Below are positions 15,888 to 28,984 of a stretch of DNA of 64,000 bases, in pieces (the first letter of the stretch is position 1; each line of letters begins with the position of its first letter). Source of the stretch: Clavulina sp. PMI_390 (lineage: Eukaryota > Basidiomycota > Agaricomycetes > Cantharellales > Hydnaceae); assembly GCA_015039315.1 (NCBI GenBank), contig WIDE01000001.1, positions 953,282 to 1,017,281 of the forward strand. The letters are read 5' to 3'. The translations under genes were made by a program, and so were the position numbers. The notes below the pieces were generated by a model. It had not been told where the DNA came from. It worked only from the letters and a program-made list of their open reading frames with translations, and made no database searches.

Positions 15888-18800
15888 TTAATCAGTGCCC
15901 AAAATGATCGCTGAGGCCTTCTCGGCACTGTAAAGGAACAAATTAGTCAGTAAAATGACCATGCAGCTCAACGACTGAATCGTATACGCACACTCCGTAG
16001 AGGAAACTGGACGGGTGCGCAGTGATTTGCAGAGGCAGAACAGACATCTACGTTGAATCATTTGGTCAATAACAGCGCAGTATTCATCATAAAGACAGAC
16101 TCACATCAACAACACGGATGTTCGAAGTCCCGTAAACGATAAGCTCAGGCGAAACCACTCCACCCAAAGACTGAGGCAGCATTGCGCAAGAGCCAACGGT
16201 GTGGTACTCGGTGCCAGCGAAGCCGGTGATATAGTCTACCAGATAGAGTTTCAGAGGGAAATCTACAGAGCCATTGATTGAGACATACCCTCGATTTCAG
16301 CATCAGTGTTGACGTCAGCCCCGGGATCAGCTTCAGCGCCAAGAACATTAACAAAGCCGCCGGTCGAGGCAATCTTGCGAATGAACTTGACGGTCTCCCT
16401 GAGCGCGACAAGATCTGAAAGACATCGTTTTGAGTAAAATGAAAATGTGTCGAGGATAAGCAGCTGTCCATACCGAAATTTTGCGAGAAGTAATTAGGGT
16501 TGATGGCGGGCTGGACGGTGTAGTCGGTGGAGGTAATATGCTAAAACCCAGGGATTAGGGATCTGGTCAGGTGGTAGTAATTTATAAAGATACGTACGAT
16601 GTTGCCACGAGAGAAGGGAAGTTGGAGATCAGCAGTAAAGGTCAAGTACTTCTTGCCAGTTGCAGGCGCAGCTAGAGAATATCAAAACGTCAGAAACCAG
16701 AATACCCTAGCCTGAAACCATAAACATACATTTGCTGGTGAAGAAGCCAGGGAAACCGACAATCTCAATAAGACCAAACTTGCTGGGGAGGGCCAACTGA
16801 GCCAGCTGGACACCCCAGAGTGCCTTGATACGAGTAGGAACGCTAGCTTTGGCAACCGCGATAATCTGACTCGCAATCATAGACGCCGCTTGATTTGTGA
16901 TCCACTGCAGAGGAGCAAGAGCGAATGCGCTAACACCGAGCGTCAGGACGCCGGTCTTGGTGGCCTGGCTATAAACAAGGACGGCTCAGTCCATGACGGT
17001 CGAAACTGGATAATTAGGACAGGAACATACTACTGTGCCAATGCTTGGGCAGCGAAAGTCGTGTCCCGGAGAGAGTCGAAGGTAATAATCGACGAGTTCT
17101 TGAGCTCTAGAAATTGACGGGGTTTAACGGTGATTATTCGAGACTCAGAATTGTACACGACGAACCGTAGCTGACACCAGTGAAAACTTGATCAATCATG
17201 TTCTCTCCAACGTATGGCAGGTCGAGGACGACGGGAATGCCGAGACTCTTGAGGATAGTCGAGTTACCAATACCAGAGAGCTCGAGGAGCTTCGGGCTGT
17301 TGATCGCACTATGAGACGGTGATGTCAGCATAGAGTATAGAAAACGAGAGTGCATCAAAAAGAGCATACCCAGCAGACGAGATGACCTCGCCACCAGACT
17401 TCAGGGTTGCAGTGCTCTGAGTGCCGTTCACGTAGTACTGGACACCAGTCGCCTGAACGCTCCCTTTAGACGTGGTGGTGAGGATCTTGCTGGCCCAAGC
17501 GCTAGTAACGACGTGCAAATTGGAACGGCTCGCAACGGGTTGGTAGTACGCCTAGAAATTGAATCGAGTAGTTTAGTTATTGTCCAATCCGACGGCCGAC
17601 AAGAAAGTGGAACTCACATTGGCAGCATAAGAGCGAGTCTTCGTGGAATTGTCGATATTGTTGAAGGAATACCAGACGCCAGTGTTGGCACCACCATCCT
17701 GCAAATGTTTCCGCCAGGCATGAGAAGACGGGTGAAAATCAAGTTTGAAATCAACTGACGGCATCCTTATTGACGGGGAACCCATTCTTAATGAACGCGT
17801 CCTCCCAAGGATATTGGGCAGGGGAAACAAACGACGTAAGGGATGTCTTGATAGGCCCGGATGTGCCGTGGTTGGCAGCGACGTATGTGAGGTTGTTCTG
17901 GGCAGCATATGGAGCGTAAGGTGCTGTGAAACTGTGACACGTGTTGAAAGATCCAGATCGGAAGGACACGATTGGTGAGAAATGAGGAACGGTGGAGCGC
18001 GTCGGGAGCAAAGGCGGAGGGAAAGGGCAATTGGCAATGAGTAGATGAATAAAAAAGGGTCCATTTTATTACGTACTCTTCAGCTTTCTTCATGTAAGAG
18101 AACAAGCTATCCCAATCCCAGCCAGTGTTGCCCAGAGCAGCGAGAGCTACCAAAAGAGCGCAAAAAGTCAGTTCCCAAGACTGATATTGTTGACTTGGTG
18201 CTCACCATCAACTTCACCAGAGGCGGGCCGCTACGATTGGAATTCAATATTAGCACCGCGTGAAATATGAGCACATGTGTGACCGAGGACATGAAACGAA
18301 GAGTTACTTCGTTCCCAAAAGGGGAGAATAATTGAACCAAAACGAAAAAATAACTCACGCCATAAGCCATGAAATTAATGCCTGTGCTACCACCGAGACC
18401 CTTGCCTCGATTCCATGCAATCTGGCGGTTGTCGGCATTCGGTTGCGCGACCTGTTGAAGCCGGCGAAAAGAGCGGGGTCAATAACGCGTCCCCCTCACA
18501 TGCATACCTAGATCGCATTGCACTTACGGTCTCAAAGTTCCAATCGTAGGTGGGATTCTGCAGGAGAGCATTATCAGAATCCTATTGCAGTCAAATAAGA
18601 TGCACCAAGCACATACCCCGACAACACCACCAGCATACCCAGGAATCAGAATGGCGGGGTCGTTGAGGTTGGGGGTGCCGGCCTCGAGCACGAGAACCTG
18701 CTTAGAGCCAGACGCACTCAGTCGGTTTGCGACAGTCAAACCACCAAGACCGCCACCTATGAGAGATGCATAACACGAATGAGGCGAATCGTTGGCGAGT

Positions 18801-18940
18801 TTTTGACAGTGAATTCGCGAAAGGGACTTACCAACGATGATGTAGTCATAGGTGGTAGTGGTAGAGGTGGCGGGGGCTGCATTGGCGAAGGAAGCAGCAA
18901 GCAAGGCGGCGGTGACAGCGGAGACAGATGTTGATCGCAT
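15888..18940 (-). CDS. Secreted GMC oxidoreductase (FAD-dependent, aryl-alcohol/glucose oxidase-like)
   Basis: Multi-exon gene starting at 18940 and stopping at TAA 15888-15890. The N-terminus is a signal peptide (MRSTSVSAVTAALLAASF). It is followed by the FAD Rossmann motif IIVGGGLGGLTVANRLS with its glycines split by an intron, then LVLEAG. GMC signature 1 is RGKGLGGSTGINFMAYG and signature 2 is EVISSAGAINSPKLLELS followed by GIG. The C-terminal catalytic region reads YHTVGSCAM, then NIRVVD and ITAHPSSFLYG; the last His is at the position of the catalytic pair. Length is about 600 residues, normal for the family. Family enzymes oxidise alcohols or sugars and make hydrogen peroxide, often to feed extracellular peroxidases. 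The substrate cannot be chosen from sequence. Confidence 0.92.
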
Positions 18941-21918
18941 GGCGGAGAGGAGAAGAGGGGGAGAGAATGAGCGTGTGCTGGGGGAAGGGAGCTCAGTTAG
19001 CTGGCGACTCTTATACGTTATTGTGGGTCAGGGAATGCGTTTCCGGCGCAACTGACAGGTTTGGTCAATAGGGATGCCTGTTCGGGACCTGGAAGGAGTG
19101 TGGTGAGTCTCCGCCGACGGAGACGTGTACAGCAATCAGAGTAGCTGAGTGTGTAAAGTGGGGATGTGAAGGAGGGCGTCAGCTGTCAGGCAATGAGCCG
19201 TCTTTATTCACGTCTCCAAGCGCCCTACCCATTGCTTGGGAGCTTTCCATGACGCCAGCTGGGTCGCTACGACGGAAGTCCTGGTAACCACATGTGGAGG
19301 CTATAGTACAGCCTAAGGGGTCTCGCCTTGCGATTCATTCACGCAGGATCGCTGGAACGATGAGTTGCACACTGCTCTGCAACAAGCCCCGATCGCCGGT
19401 TTCAACTCATAAAATACATTCATTCGAAAATCTCCGACGACCATTCAGTGTGCCCGAGCGAATGAGATGCGCAAAGATTATTCCTTATTTAGTGCCATAG
19501 GGATTGTCGTCGGTCAATGAATGTGGGACCGCTCGCCAACGAGGGTGCTCGCGGCCTCAAGACGTTCGCGCAAACTCGTGTGCTAGAGAGAAGTGAATTT
19601 CTTGACACATTGGAGAAACCCAAGGTGGATTTTTTTTTCGTGTTTGTGAGAAGGCGCTGGGAGGATCTGCCCGTTCACCAGGGGCGATCAGAAATGTTTG
19701 AACGTTGGTTCCCACCCCACTTTCGTACACAGTCGTCAACTAGTTGGCAAGCCCGATTGCCTCCACACCCTCTCGCCAATGTCTGCCGGGCTGCTCTCTG
19801 ACCGCACTAGTACTATGCTTGTAATATTTTTTACCCATGCCGATATGCCGACAGAATCAACCTTTTGTGCAGGAGGCGTTACTCCTCCTTTCACCACTGA
19901 ACGAAAAGAAAAATATTCGGGCCCCGTTCAAACTAAAGTTAAAAATACATTATATTAGTGGAGGCCCGAGCGTTCGGCCTTCTAGGAGGACGCCCCACGT
20001 TTTACCAGAGGAGGGTGTGCCGAAGCTCGGCATCGACGATAGGGTTGTCCGATTCCGGGAGTTTAGTCATGTCACCTGGCGTCAAAAGACGGAAGAGGGC
20101 CCCACTTCTTTCGCTTCAGGTTTAGATTCAGAACGTTTAAGCTCACCAAGACCACGAGACACTGGTGCCGAAATAGCCTGGACTCGAAACGCGATTAATT
20201 AAATGCCACCGCAGTCTGGAGTGGGATGAACACGGTCAGAAGGCATGCAGACGGAGTTATGCATGGAGTTCCCTTTTTTCGATGAGATAAAAAAGGTCCT
20301 CAAATCCAAGATGTATTTCGGATCGTGTGTCGGGGATACCGTACTGGGAAGAGAAGAGAGGAGTCCGGGGGAGGCAATGATTATCCGAGAAGAATATTGT
20401 TTTGTCGCAGTGGTCCCTTCCATATTCTCCATAGACACCGTCATCATGCAATGGGGGTAGTTGATGCCCCGGGCGCCGAATCCGTGCGCAGGGTTCGTTC
20501 GGCAAGACTGTTGACAGTCGGGACATGACCAGATACTAGGACACGCTAAGGGTTCCGTCTGCCATACGTGAAACGCGGATTCCCAACCCCCAAAAACCTT
20601 GCAAGTATGTAAAGGCACGGGCGTTGACGAGACCTCCGCGCGCGACTCTGTCGAGCCGTCGAGATCGATCGGTCGTTGTGTAGCCCAGATAATGCAGATC
20701 TTCCACGTTTGAGCGCTCATGGAAGGAGAAAAGGGTCCAAGCCGCGCTGCAGCGCTCAACCCCTCGCTTGCCCGCGGGCACCAGATCATGCGGAGAGATT
20801 ATTCGCAGTTCAAGTTGGTATACCCTCAATCCATCACATGATAAGGCGGGTCGATTGGAAAGCGTCCTGGTCAGCGGGCCCGCTCAAGGAGAAAGCATGC
20901 ATTGCAATGCAGCTCGGGTTCACCGAGGACTCCACGTGTGGCTTGCACCAGCAGGGGCCAGCGCCCAGGGGGAATCAGTCTCGCCCCCGTCGCGACCGCC
21001 GCGTCCGAAGTCGGGATCCTCATCCCCATTATAAGATTCGCCACTGGCACTGACATACACGCGTTGCATACATTTTCATGGCATCACAAGATGGGCTCGC
21101 AATTACCGAAATACTCCCTCATAGTGAATCGGATTCAGGGGTACGAAGACTTGAAACTTGACTGCGCCTCTGGTGACGTTGGGCGGAGCGGATCGATCCC
21201 AAATTGGACAAGAGTCGTGAAGTTCCACCGCGCGCCGTGACAGCGCCAAGTCGGGTGTAGGAAAGTTGATCAATCAAATGTCAGGGTGCACATGTATCGA
21301 TCTTAGGCCAAATTCAAACTTGATGGACTGTCTGTCAGGCTTCCAGACGGGAGGCGGGAGTGCTCAGGCACCAGCCAGATAAAGGGACTAACTTCCAGAC
21401 TGACTCCGAGCTATTCATCAAAGAAGAAAAGTTGAAATCAGAAGGCTCTCGGCTCAGTGACCGATTTGGGCAAACCGTGCAACTGAATAGCGCAAGTGCT
21501 TCACTCGTGGTAAATGATCAATAATCAGATCACACAAGCTCGAGTTTGCGCGCCTCCAACCATCCCACCAGACACAAAACATTAAAAGGAGCGTCTCATA
21601 AGGATATAAACAGTAGAAGATTAGAATCGACAAAGAAAAGAAAAAAGAAAAGAAAAAACGGGGATTACACGAGAGCAAGAAAAAGGGACCCGAGACAATT
21701 GTCCGTGATACGATGTAATGCATGCCAGTGAGATAGGGCCGAGGAATATTGGTGTGTGAGGGATCTGATCATGAACGATGAGTGACGTGAGAGTACGGAG
21801 AGTGTGGGCCCGAGTAAATTGAGAACGGGGTTTGAAAAAGGGTAATAGTAACAAAGGCAGAGAGCCTCCACGATAGCAAAGATGAAAGCAAGCGCGCGCC
21901 TTCTCTTCACATCGCGCT
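18941..21918. other. Gene-poor 3-kb interval upstream of the GMC gene
   Basis: Between the GMC start and the deacetylase stop, both on the minus strand. Several open frames of 90-196 codons occur on both strands (for example 20199-20789), but none shows composition, motifs or splice signals like the flanking genes. No terminal repeats were noticed. It may be a long promoter or hold a non-coding transcript. Confidence 0.4.
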
Positions 21919-23900
21919 CTATACGAGAGTAATCCCCAGACCCGCAACAACACCCACGGCACCGAAGATGACTGCAGCAAGCAGCCCTGGTGCACTCATC
22001 GACATGCTTCGGAACGCTGAACCGCCAAAGGGAACGTAGGCGGTTGTCGTAGGTTGGGTGTTGCCCGTTCCACCCCCAGTGAGATTTGCACCGTTTGGCT
22101 ATAAATACAACACGTGGTGAGGTAGCGAAGTCAGTCAGTTGCTGGTTAAAGGGGCGCAGAGAGCAACAAAGATCCATTGAGAGAAACACTCACCCCAATT
22201 GGCCTCGTTTGATCCGTAAACTGGCAGCTTGTTCCGTTCTGGCACAAGCAAGTGCCGTTGATGGGGTCCCAGAACGGTGTGTCGCAGGTGGAAGGCAAGC
22301 GGTAGCGCACGGTTCCCGAGACAGTGGGCTGCGATGGGTTGGGGTCAGCCGGCGATGGTTGGGTCGCTGGGCAGCCATACTAAAGAGAGAACAACAAATG
22401 AAGGATGAGCAAAGTAGAAACAACACCAACAGGTACGGACAGCGACTGACGCAGGTATAAAAGGGGAAATCGTTGAAGGCGCAATGGCTTAAGAGGCCAT
22501 CCTCGTTCGGGTGCATGCCGTTGCAGACCTTCTGAGTGACGGTGGGGAGAGCGCACTGGAAGCTTTTAATCGAGTTCAGCTGGCTGACGGGAACAGGGTT
22601 GCGGACCCAGTCAAGGAGCTGCTCATGGGAAACAATCCAGACATTAGTCTGCTGCTGCGCCCAGTCGAGGAAATCGTTGATCATTGCAATAGTAGCGGTG
22701 GGGTCAGCCACACCTGGATAGCCAGTGGCAATATGGATGGGATGGGTGTACAGGCCGAACGGTTGACGGTTGGCGTTGTCTACGAGGTATACATATCAGC
22801 ATATGCCGCTTCCATCTCTGAAACGACCATGAGTGCACTTACAATGAGCGGCAAAGGTGTTCTTCATCCAGGTCGACACGTTAGATGTGCTCCCGTCAAG
22901 CCAAGGGTCCATCAAATGGACACCATCAGCACCCGTCTCATCGAAGATTGCGTACATTGGGATCTCCCAGAAACCGGGCAACTGGGGCCTACCAGAGCAG
23001 ATGTCGTCGAACGTCAAGCAGTCGTTTGCCAGGCCATTATCGAGCGTGTAAGGCCAGTAGGCGTCTGTCCCGTTAGAGTCAACAGGGCTCGCAGCCGTTG
23101 CGCTCGAGTCGTACAGGAATCCGGCGTTGTAGAGATCAGTAAGCATGGCGGCGGAGTAGTTCAAGTATGGTGCGCGGAAGCCCTTGATCGCGGAGAAGGG
23201 GATCCCAGCAAGGGCATTGAGAGTGACTAGGTTCCCGTCAATCTCATCTGAGCCGCCGAGCTCCGGGTGGGTCATCCTGCACCATAGCGACGGTGAGCTT
23301 GATCAACCGGAGAACAGTGGAGCGAGTAGACTCACGTGTGGTCTGCAATCTCGTTCCCCTGGACGTACCAATCCGTCACCAATGTGAAGTTGGTGTAGGA
23401 AATTTGTGTGTAGTACGTCATTTTTGGCGAACACCCGTTGGGGTTCTTTCGCTGGCTGAGAAGGCTGTTGACAGCGTTGATCGTGTAAGACTGGACAGCA
23501 TCGTCACTGTGCTCATCCCAAAACACGATTAGGACGTGAGCCGAATAAGTATGGACCAGATGAAAATCGGAGTGGAGACAAGTGTGGTGGTGCGTCAATA
23601 AAGGTCTGATATGGCTCCTAACTGGAAACCGAAAACGTTTGGGGCGCGGAACACTCACGCAGTGAACACGAGGAACATGGGAGTTTCATCGTGGGCGATG
23701 CCACCGGGAATATCGGTGCTTGCACATCTGCAGTTGGGTAGCACACACTTTGAAGCATCACACGAGTAGTTGGCGGCGCTCGGCGAGCTCGTGGGGCCCG
23801 TCACGGAACCATCCTGCGCTTTGACGACGCGGACAAGGTTCGACGTGAGGCTGGAAAGGACAGCGATAGTGCTGACGACGAGAAAGGCTGATGAACGCAT
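21919..23900 (-). CDS. CE4 polysaccharide (chitin) deacetylase, secreted, GPI-anchor candidate
   Basis: Starts at ATG 23900 with a signal peptide and ends at TAG 21919-21921. A short Cys-containing segment (CDASKCVLPNCRC) precedes the NodB domain. Motif 1 is completed across the first intron as TADDAVQS (catalytic and metal Asp). Motif 2, across the next intron, is DHTMTH (HxxxH metal pair). Motif 3 is GFRAPYL. Other landmarks are NPNGCSP, FLYDSS, WPYTLDNG and FWEIPM; these resemble arthropod-type chitin deacetylases more than the usual fungal TFDDGP form. After the catalytic domain come a Cys-rich segment, a Thr/Gly linker and a hydrophobic C-terminus (GLLAAVIFGAVGVVAGLGIT), which suggest a GPI signal. 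Expected role: deacetylation of cell-wall chitin to chitosan. About six exons. Confidence 0.88.
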
Positions 23901-24623
23901 CACGCTATCGCAATTATGTACGAGCGCTCCTCAAATTTCCGAGCGATTGATGACGGTTACTGCAAATGCAGAGATTCGGAGACAACTGAAGCCCGGAACC
24001 AACCCTCAAAACGTGCGAGAGGGGTGCTAGGATTCAAGCAGAAGGTGGCGGACGTTGTCCGAAGGGGCGAAGATGGAGGAAGGGAGAAGGAGAGGCAAGG
24101 GAGCGTGGAGAATGAACCAGGTCAAACGTAAAAAGAAGGATCACAAGGCAAATAAACACACATCAGCAACGCACGAGCCGCTGCCTAAAATATCTTCACG
24201 ACCGCAGACCGCTTCAGCAGGCACCCCGAAATGTTTTCATAACATTCTACATGTCGCCTAGCCCGTTTTCTAAACAAAAATTCAATCACAAAGTGTGGGG
24301 TGGGCGGAAAGTCTAGTCAACATGCTTAGTAAGACATGGCTGCTTGGCATACTTGGCAGGCCGTGTTGGGAAGTGGAGCTAAATGTTCGGGGCATGAAGA
24401 GACCGCTAGAAAAACGAAAAATTTTCCAAGAAAAGCATTTAACGCATTGGAAGTAAACATACTATACATGGAACATAATGTGCTGTACGACGCGTTATTA
24501 TGCAAAGCAAAGTGAACTAGAATATACCCAATAAGCACGAAAGTAAAAGCAGTGGGTGAGGAATCAACCATCAAAAACACCACTGTGCCCAGAAAAAGCA
24601 TAGCCATATGCACGAAATCCGTC
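23901..24623. other. Intergenic: deacetylase promoter and downstream gene 3' flank
   Basis: About 720 bp. It contains the upstream region of the deacetylase and the 3' end of the proline-rich gene. A purine-rich stretch lies near 24050-24140. No supported gene. Confidence 0.45.
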
Positions 24624-27600
24624 TCAAGAATCCAGCCTGAACGGTGTCACCAAGTCGAACGCCTCGCCATTCATGTCTGTACTGCCATTCTTCTTCCCTC
24701 TCTTATCGCCTCGTCGATGCATATGCATCAAATTCGACAGAATCCCTCCCGTCTTCCGCCTTGTGCCAGCTCCAATTGGTCCGGCCCCTCCAGCAGCCTC
24801 TGCACCAGTCTCATAATCCACCGTATCCGCCTCGTAGAACTTGTCCACCAGCTTGCCAAGGCGCTTCAGCCCATTCGCGTCAGACGAGACTGACGATGAA
24901 CGAGACGACGCAACGAGCCCTTGAAGGTACGTCGCGATCTCGGGCAGCTTGCGCGGCAAGGGCGGGAGCGGCGCCTGGCATACAAAGAGGTGCGAGCCCC
25001 GTGCGGGAGCATGCTGGACGCTGTCAGGCAACACACTCCCAAACCCTCGCGCAGATGTATCGCGAGATGCCGAGGACGGGGCTCTGTACGACGGAACAGG
25101 CGTATCAAGCTCAAACCACAGCACCGTATAAAAATCTTCTGTTGGCAGACCCTTCCAGAATTGAAGGGTCGGGCGCAAGCACGGTCCCATGGCTGCCGGC
25201 GTTCCCCCGTTGGCCGAGGACGAAGCACTGGTATTATACCGTTCTTGATCAACATGCTCGACGCTCCCGTGACCCAGATTCGCCATTAGCCGAAGGAGTT
25301 GCCGGAAGTTGGGTGCAGCGATCCAGAATGCATCTTTAGGTCCAAGGGAGATGACATCAGGGAATGGGTGTCGAGCGTCGCCCATGTGAGACCTTGGGAC
25401 AGCTGTGGCCCGCCCGAAACCAAATGCTGGAAGAAAGCAACAGATATTAGCTCAGCTTCATCGGGGAAATCAGGAAAGAAGCGAAAAACTCACAGACACC
25501 AGCCATCAGATCGCCGAGATACGACCTGCTCGAGTGCAAATCAGGACGATTTGAGCCCGAGGGGAACGATGATGGAGAGAGAGCACCACTCGATGATGAG
25601 CTACTTGGGACGAATTCAGGGGATGGTAGCCTCCCAGTAATGATGGGTTCTGGCGACACAGACAACGGTGGAGTGTGCTGCGAAGGTGACATGAGTGGAC
25701 TTAGGGTGCTCGTTTGCTCCTCTCGGGGAGTTTGAGTACCACTCTCAACCCCACTGAGCGCTGTGTTTGCTCGCCCTCTCTTTTCCGCTCGGTCATTAGC
25801 AAGACCATAAGTAGCTGCGCCGTCTGCGTTCAAAGTCGAACCAGGCACAAGGGCAGGCTCTGGCGGCAGAGCCTCTGTAACCAATATAGGACTCTGTGTT
25901 GGGACATTTTGCACAGCTACTGGGGCTACCTCATGGGGCTCCTCAACCTGCAAATAAGCGAGGTAGGGTGGCGAGCTCGGGGGAGAGTGACCGGACCATG
26001 ACGGTGTGGCTACTGGGACGGTGAGTGAAGACGGCGATGGTGCACGCGGGGAACTGGGATGATTAACAGGGGCTAGAACGGTAGGCTGGGATGGCGGCGT
26101 ATACCCCGGGGCCAGCATCCCATCCTCCCCTCCAACAAACCAACCGGGTGATGAAACCGGCGAGTGTTGGTATTGAGGTATCGACGAATGCCCAACAAGA
26201 CTAACAGGAGAGGGCAACGAGTGGGTTTGTTCATCGTAACCGTTAGATCCTTGGGTATACTCTGATTGTGAAGTGAGGACACTATTAGGAGGGATGACAA
26301 CTTGCTCTGTAGTGCGCCTGCTGGGTGATGAATAGGTATCGTAGGCAGGGAGATGTGGTTGGGAAGGATTATGCGGAGGGAGAGAGAAGTAGTCTGAGGG
26401 TGGTGCTGGGCTCTCTGACCACTGGTGTTGGCTCGATCGCGGGGACGGCAGAGGTGAAGGTAACGATGATACAACATTCTCCGATGGTGTCGCCTCGAAC
26501 GGTGGTGGAGCAGATGGATGAGGGACGGGGAATACTACCGGTTCAGTGGATTCTGATGCAGGGGAAGGTGGAGATACCGGAATTGGTGGTGGGACCGGAG
26601 TAAGGGAGGAGACACGAGGCGGTGGACGGATGGGAGCCAACAAGGTGTCCTGGTGGTCTGCAGAGGGCGGATTTGAAGGAGGGCGTGTCGAATGCGATAA
26701 TTGACCAGCTTGGCTACTTTCAAATGCCTGTGCATCGTACGTCTCCCATCCATCTTCGTCCTGTTCTGCTCCGTAGTTGCCTCGTAATCTCCATTGCTCA
26801 GCCTCATCTTTAGCGGCTCTCAAACTGAGCTCTTGGACTCTCCTCATCATTTCCTCTTCGTCCTCTTGTACCGCTTCGCCAGCATACTGACTGGACGAAG
26901 GGGCGGAGGATTCAGGCAAAGGCCGCTTTGGATCCTTTGCGAATTCGTGCTGGAAGGGGGTCAAATTATCGAAATCATCATCGTAGTCGGCGTCCTCGCG
27001 CACGATAAGCTCATCATGATATCCCGCGAGGGCGTTTGCTTCCTGCATTTCTTGGAGGAGAAGCTGCTCGTTCTTCTGCTGCGCAAGCCGGTGCGACTCT
27101 TGAGATGCAAGAATAGCAAGACGGAGCTCTTCCTCTTCGTCGTGCTCATAACCATATCCGCCACCATTCATACTTGAACTCTGCGGTTCATTGAACTCGG
27201 GCTTGGCGTCATACATTGGGCTGCTCCACTTCTCCGGCGGAGGAACCCATGAAGTCTGTCCAGGGGCAGGCTGATAGGCATATTGGGGAGGCACGGGTGG
27301 AGGGCTTGATGACCGGGACGATTCGGGAGAAAATGACACATCATAGGCTGGAATTTGAGTCGAGGGAGGCAGTGTGGGAGGCAATGGAGGAGGGGGAGGA
27401 GGGGGTATAGGAGGGGGCTGTAGTGGGAGATATGATGCGGGCATGGGAGGAAGTGCAGGGACGGGTGGCCTGGGTGGGCTGAGAGGCGGCTTAGGGGGTA
27501 GAGGAGGCGGAAGGATTGGATTTGCTGCCATGCAAAATAATTTGAATAATTTCAATCAGCCAAGCCCGGACAAATAGCTCCTGACAAAAATAACATACCA

Positions 27601-28235
27601 CTGGGCACAGCAGGAATAGAAGGGGGTAGGGGAGGCCGTACAAAGTGTGGTACGGATTGGGAGACGTGCTGCTCGTTTGTGGGGGCCATTGGGGCCAATG
27701 GCAGCATCGGGTCGGCTGTTGGGAGGCTGGAGGAGACCGCGCGTGAGTAGAAATTCGCCGCACCCCCATTTGTCGCAGTTACAGCACCCATCCTGCTCGC
27801 CATGCTCGGCATTGGGCTCATCGAGGCGGTGGAGATACTATCGGACGGACTATAATACCCATTTGAGGATGCTGGGCTGGTCAACCCACTGCTCCAGCCG
27901 ACATTAGTTCGAGGGCTGGACGAAGGGACTCCAGGCACTTTGCGATAGAAGTCGTCGGCACTGAAAGATCGCGCAGGGTAGAATTGGTCATCTCCTGGCC
28001 AGTTCAATCGTTCGACAGCACCAGGGGGAGGGGCTGGTCGAGCCGGTGACATGGGTGTGGAGCCAAACGGCGAATCATTTGAGCGCTGTACGTAGCTTGT
28101 GGTGTAGTAGCTGGAAGGTGATGGAGATAGGGAAGAGGTGAGAGGGCTTCCGGCCTGCGGGGATGACGGATTAAACTGCGTGTACGGTGCGTTGGCGCCA
28201 TTGGTGCTCGGTGTTCGATAAAAGCCATAGCTCAT
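24624..28235 (-). CDS. Proline-rich protein with ubiquitin-interacting motif, function unknown
   Basis: Three exons: 28235-27599, 27524-25494, 25426-24624; the sum is 3471 nt, 1156 residues, frame verified. Exon 1 is Ser/Pro/Tyr-rich and disordered. Exon 2 opens with long poly-proline runs (SH3/profilin-type ligands). Next comes an acidic-helical segment, EEEELRLAILASQESHRLAQ, which fits the ubiquitin-interacting motif pattern (acidic patch, Leu, Ala-Ile, invariant Ser). A second, weaker copy starts at DEEEMMRRVQELS. Another 400 residues are Ser/Pro-rich. The C-terminal 270 residues look ordered, with aromatic-rich blocks PKDAFWIAAPNFRQLLRLMA and PTLQFWKGLPTEDFYTVLWF, and end in a basic stretch. 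I do not recognise that C-terminal domain. The pattern suits an adaptor in ubiquitin-dependent endocytosis or actin patches, by inference only. Confidence 0.82.
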
Positions 28236-28984
28236 GGTGGCTGATTAGAGACAGTGGATCTTATCCAGTGTAAAATTCCCGAGGCAAAAACACCCCTCTA
28301 GATTTGGGAGCAATCCGCAGGGCTAGACGCTGCCTGACGCCCTCGCACAGGTGGTTGGGCACGAGCGAGGTCACTCAGGGCTTCACGTCACGGCTGTCAG
28401 AGTTCAGACGAGGAAGAAATAGATCGGAGGCCTGCAGCAGTCCCTTCGGCTTAAGGTATGAGCTAGAAATGATGGAGGGCCGAAATGGACGACGACGAGT
28501 GGTGGTGCCTTGCTGTGGAGAGGCGCCAAGAGTTACAATTGCTGTCATAACACAAAGACCTAGGCTGTGTCACACATCATCGCCGGCACTGCCCCCATAT
28601 AGCCATGTCAACTGCGGCCATCATACACATTTACGCCAATCACGACCTTTGGAGTATGAAATCCATATTCATATCCGCTGAATTTTTTTGAATATTGATT
28701 TTCGAGACTGCATGAAACGCTCTTCTCTCTCTCGCGTTCAAGGATCACACACGGCACCTGCTTTGCGCAAAATATGCATCAAAAGTGAGGCTAGAAGAAC
28801 ACCAAATCACGTCAAAAGGCTTGAGGAGGCCGATTCTCCGAAGAGATACATTGGAATCGGCGATAAATCATTTATTGTCCGGTTCAAGTTGAAGAAATAT
28901 ATTTATACACGCCGTCACAGGTGATATCACGTTCACTTGAGCGGGGAGAACTTCAAAGGGAGCATGATCGATGCATCTTGGTGA
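28236..28984. other. Intergenic: proline-rich gene promoter and NIPSNAP gene 3' flank
   Basis: About 750 bp between two minus-strand genes. I see no repeat or coding signal. The segment around 28680-28920 is AT-rich and would fit a 3' UTR. Confidence 0.45.

Noticed and set aside
20199..20789. 196-codon minus-strand open frame in the gene-poor interval
   Set aside because: No motif, no splice signals joining it to other exons, and similar-length frames overlap it on the other strand, so it is most likely chance in GC-richer sequence.
22511..23230. 239-codon plus-strand open frame
   Set aside because: Antisense to the CE4 deacetylase, which has all catalytic motifs on the minus strand.
24644..25339. 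231-codon plus-strand open frame
   Set aside because: Exactly antisense to the last exon of the proline-rich gene, whose frame is supported by two verified introns; the plus-strand peptide is low-complexity Ser/Arg with no motif.
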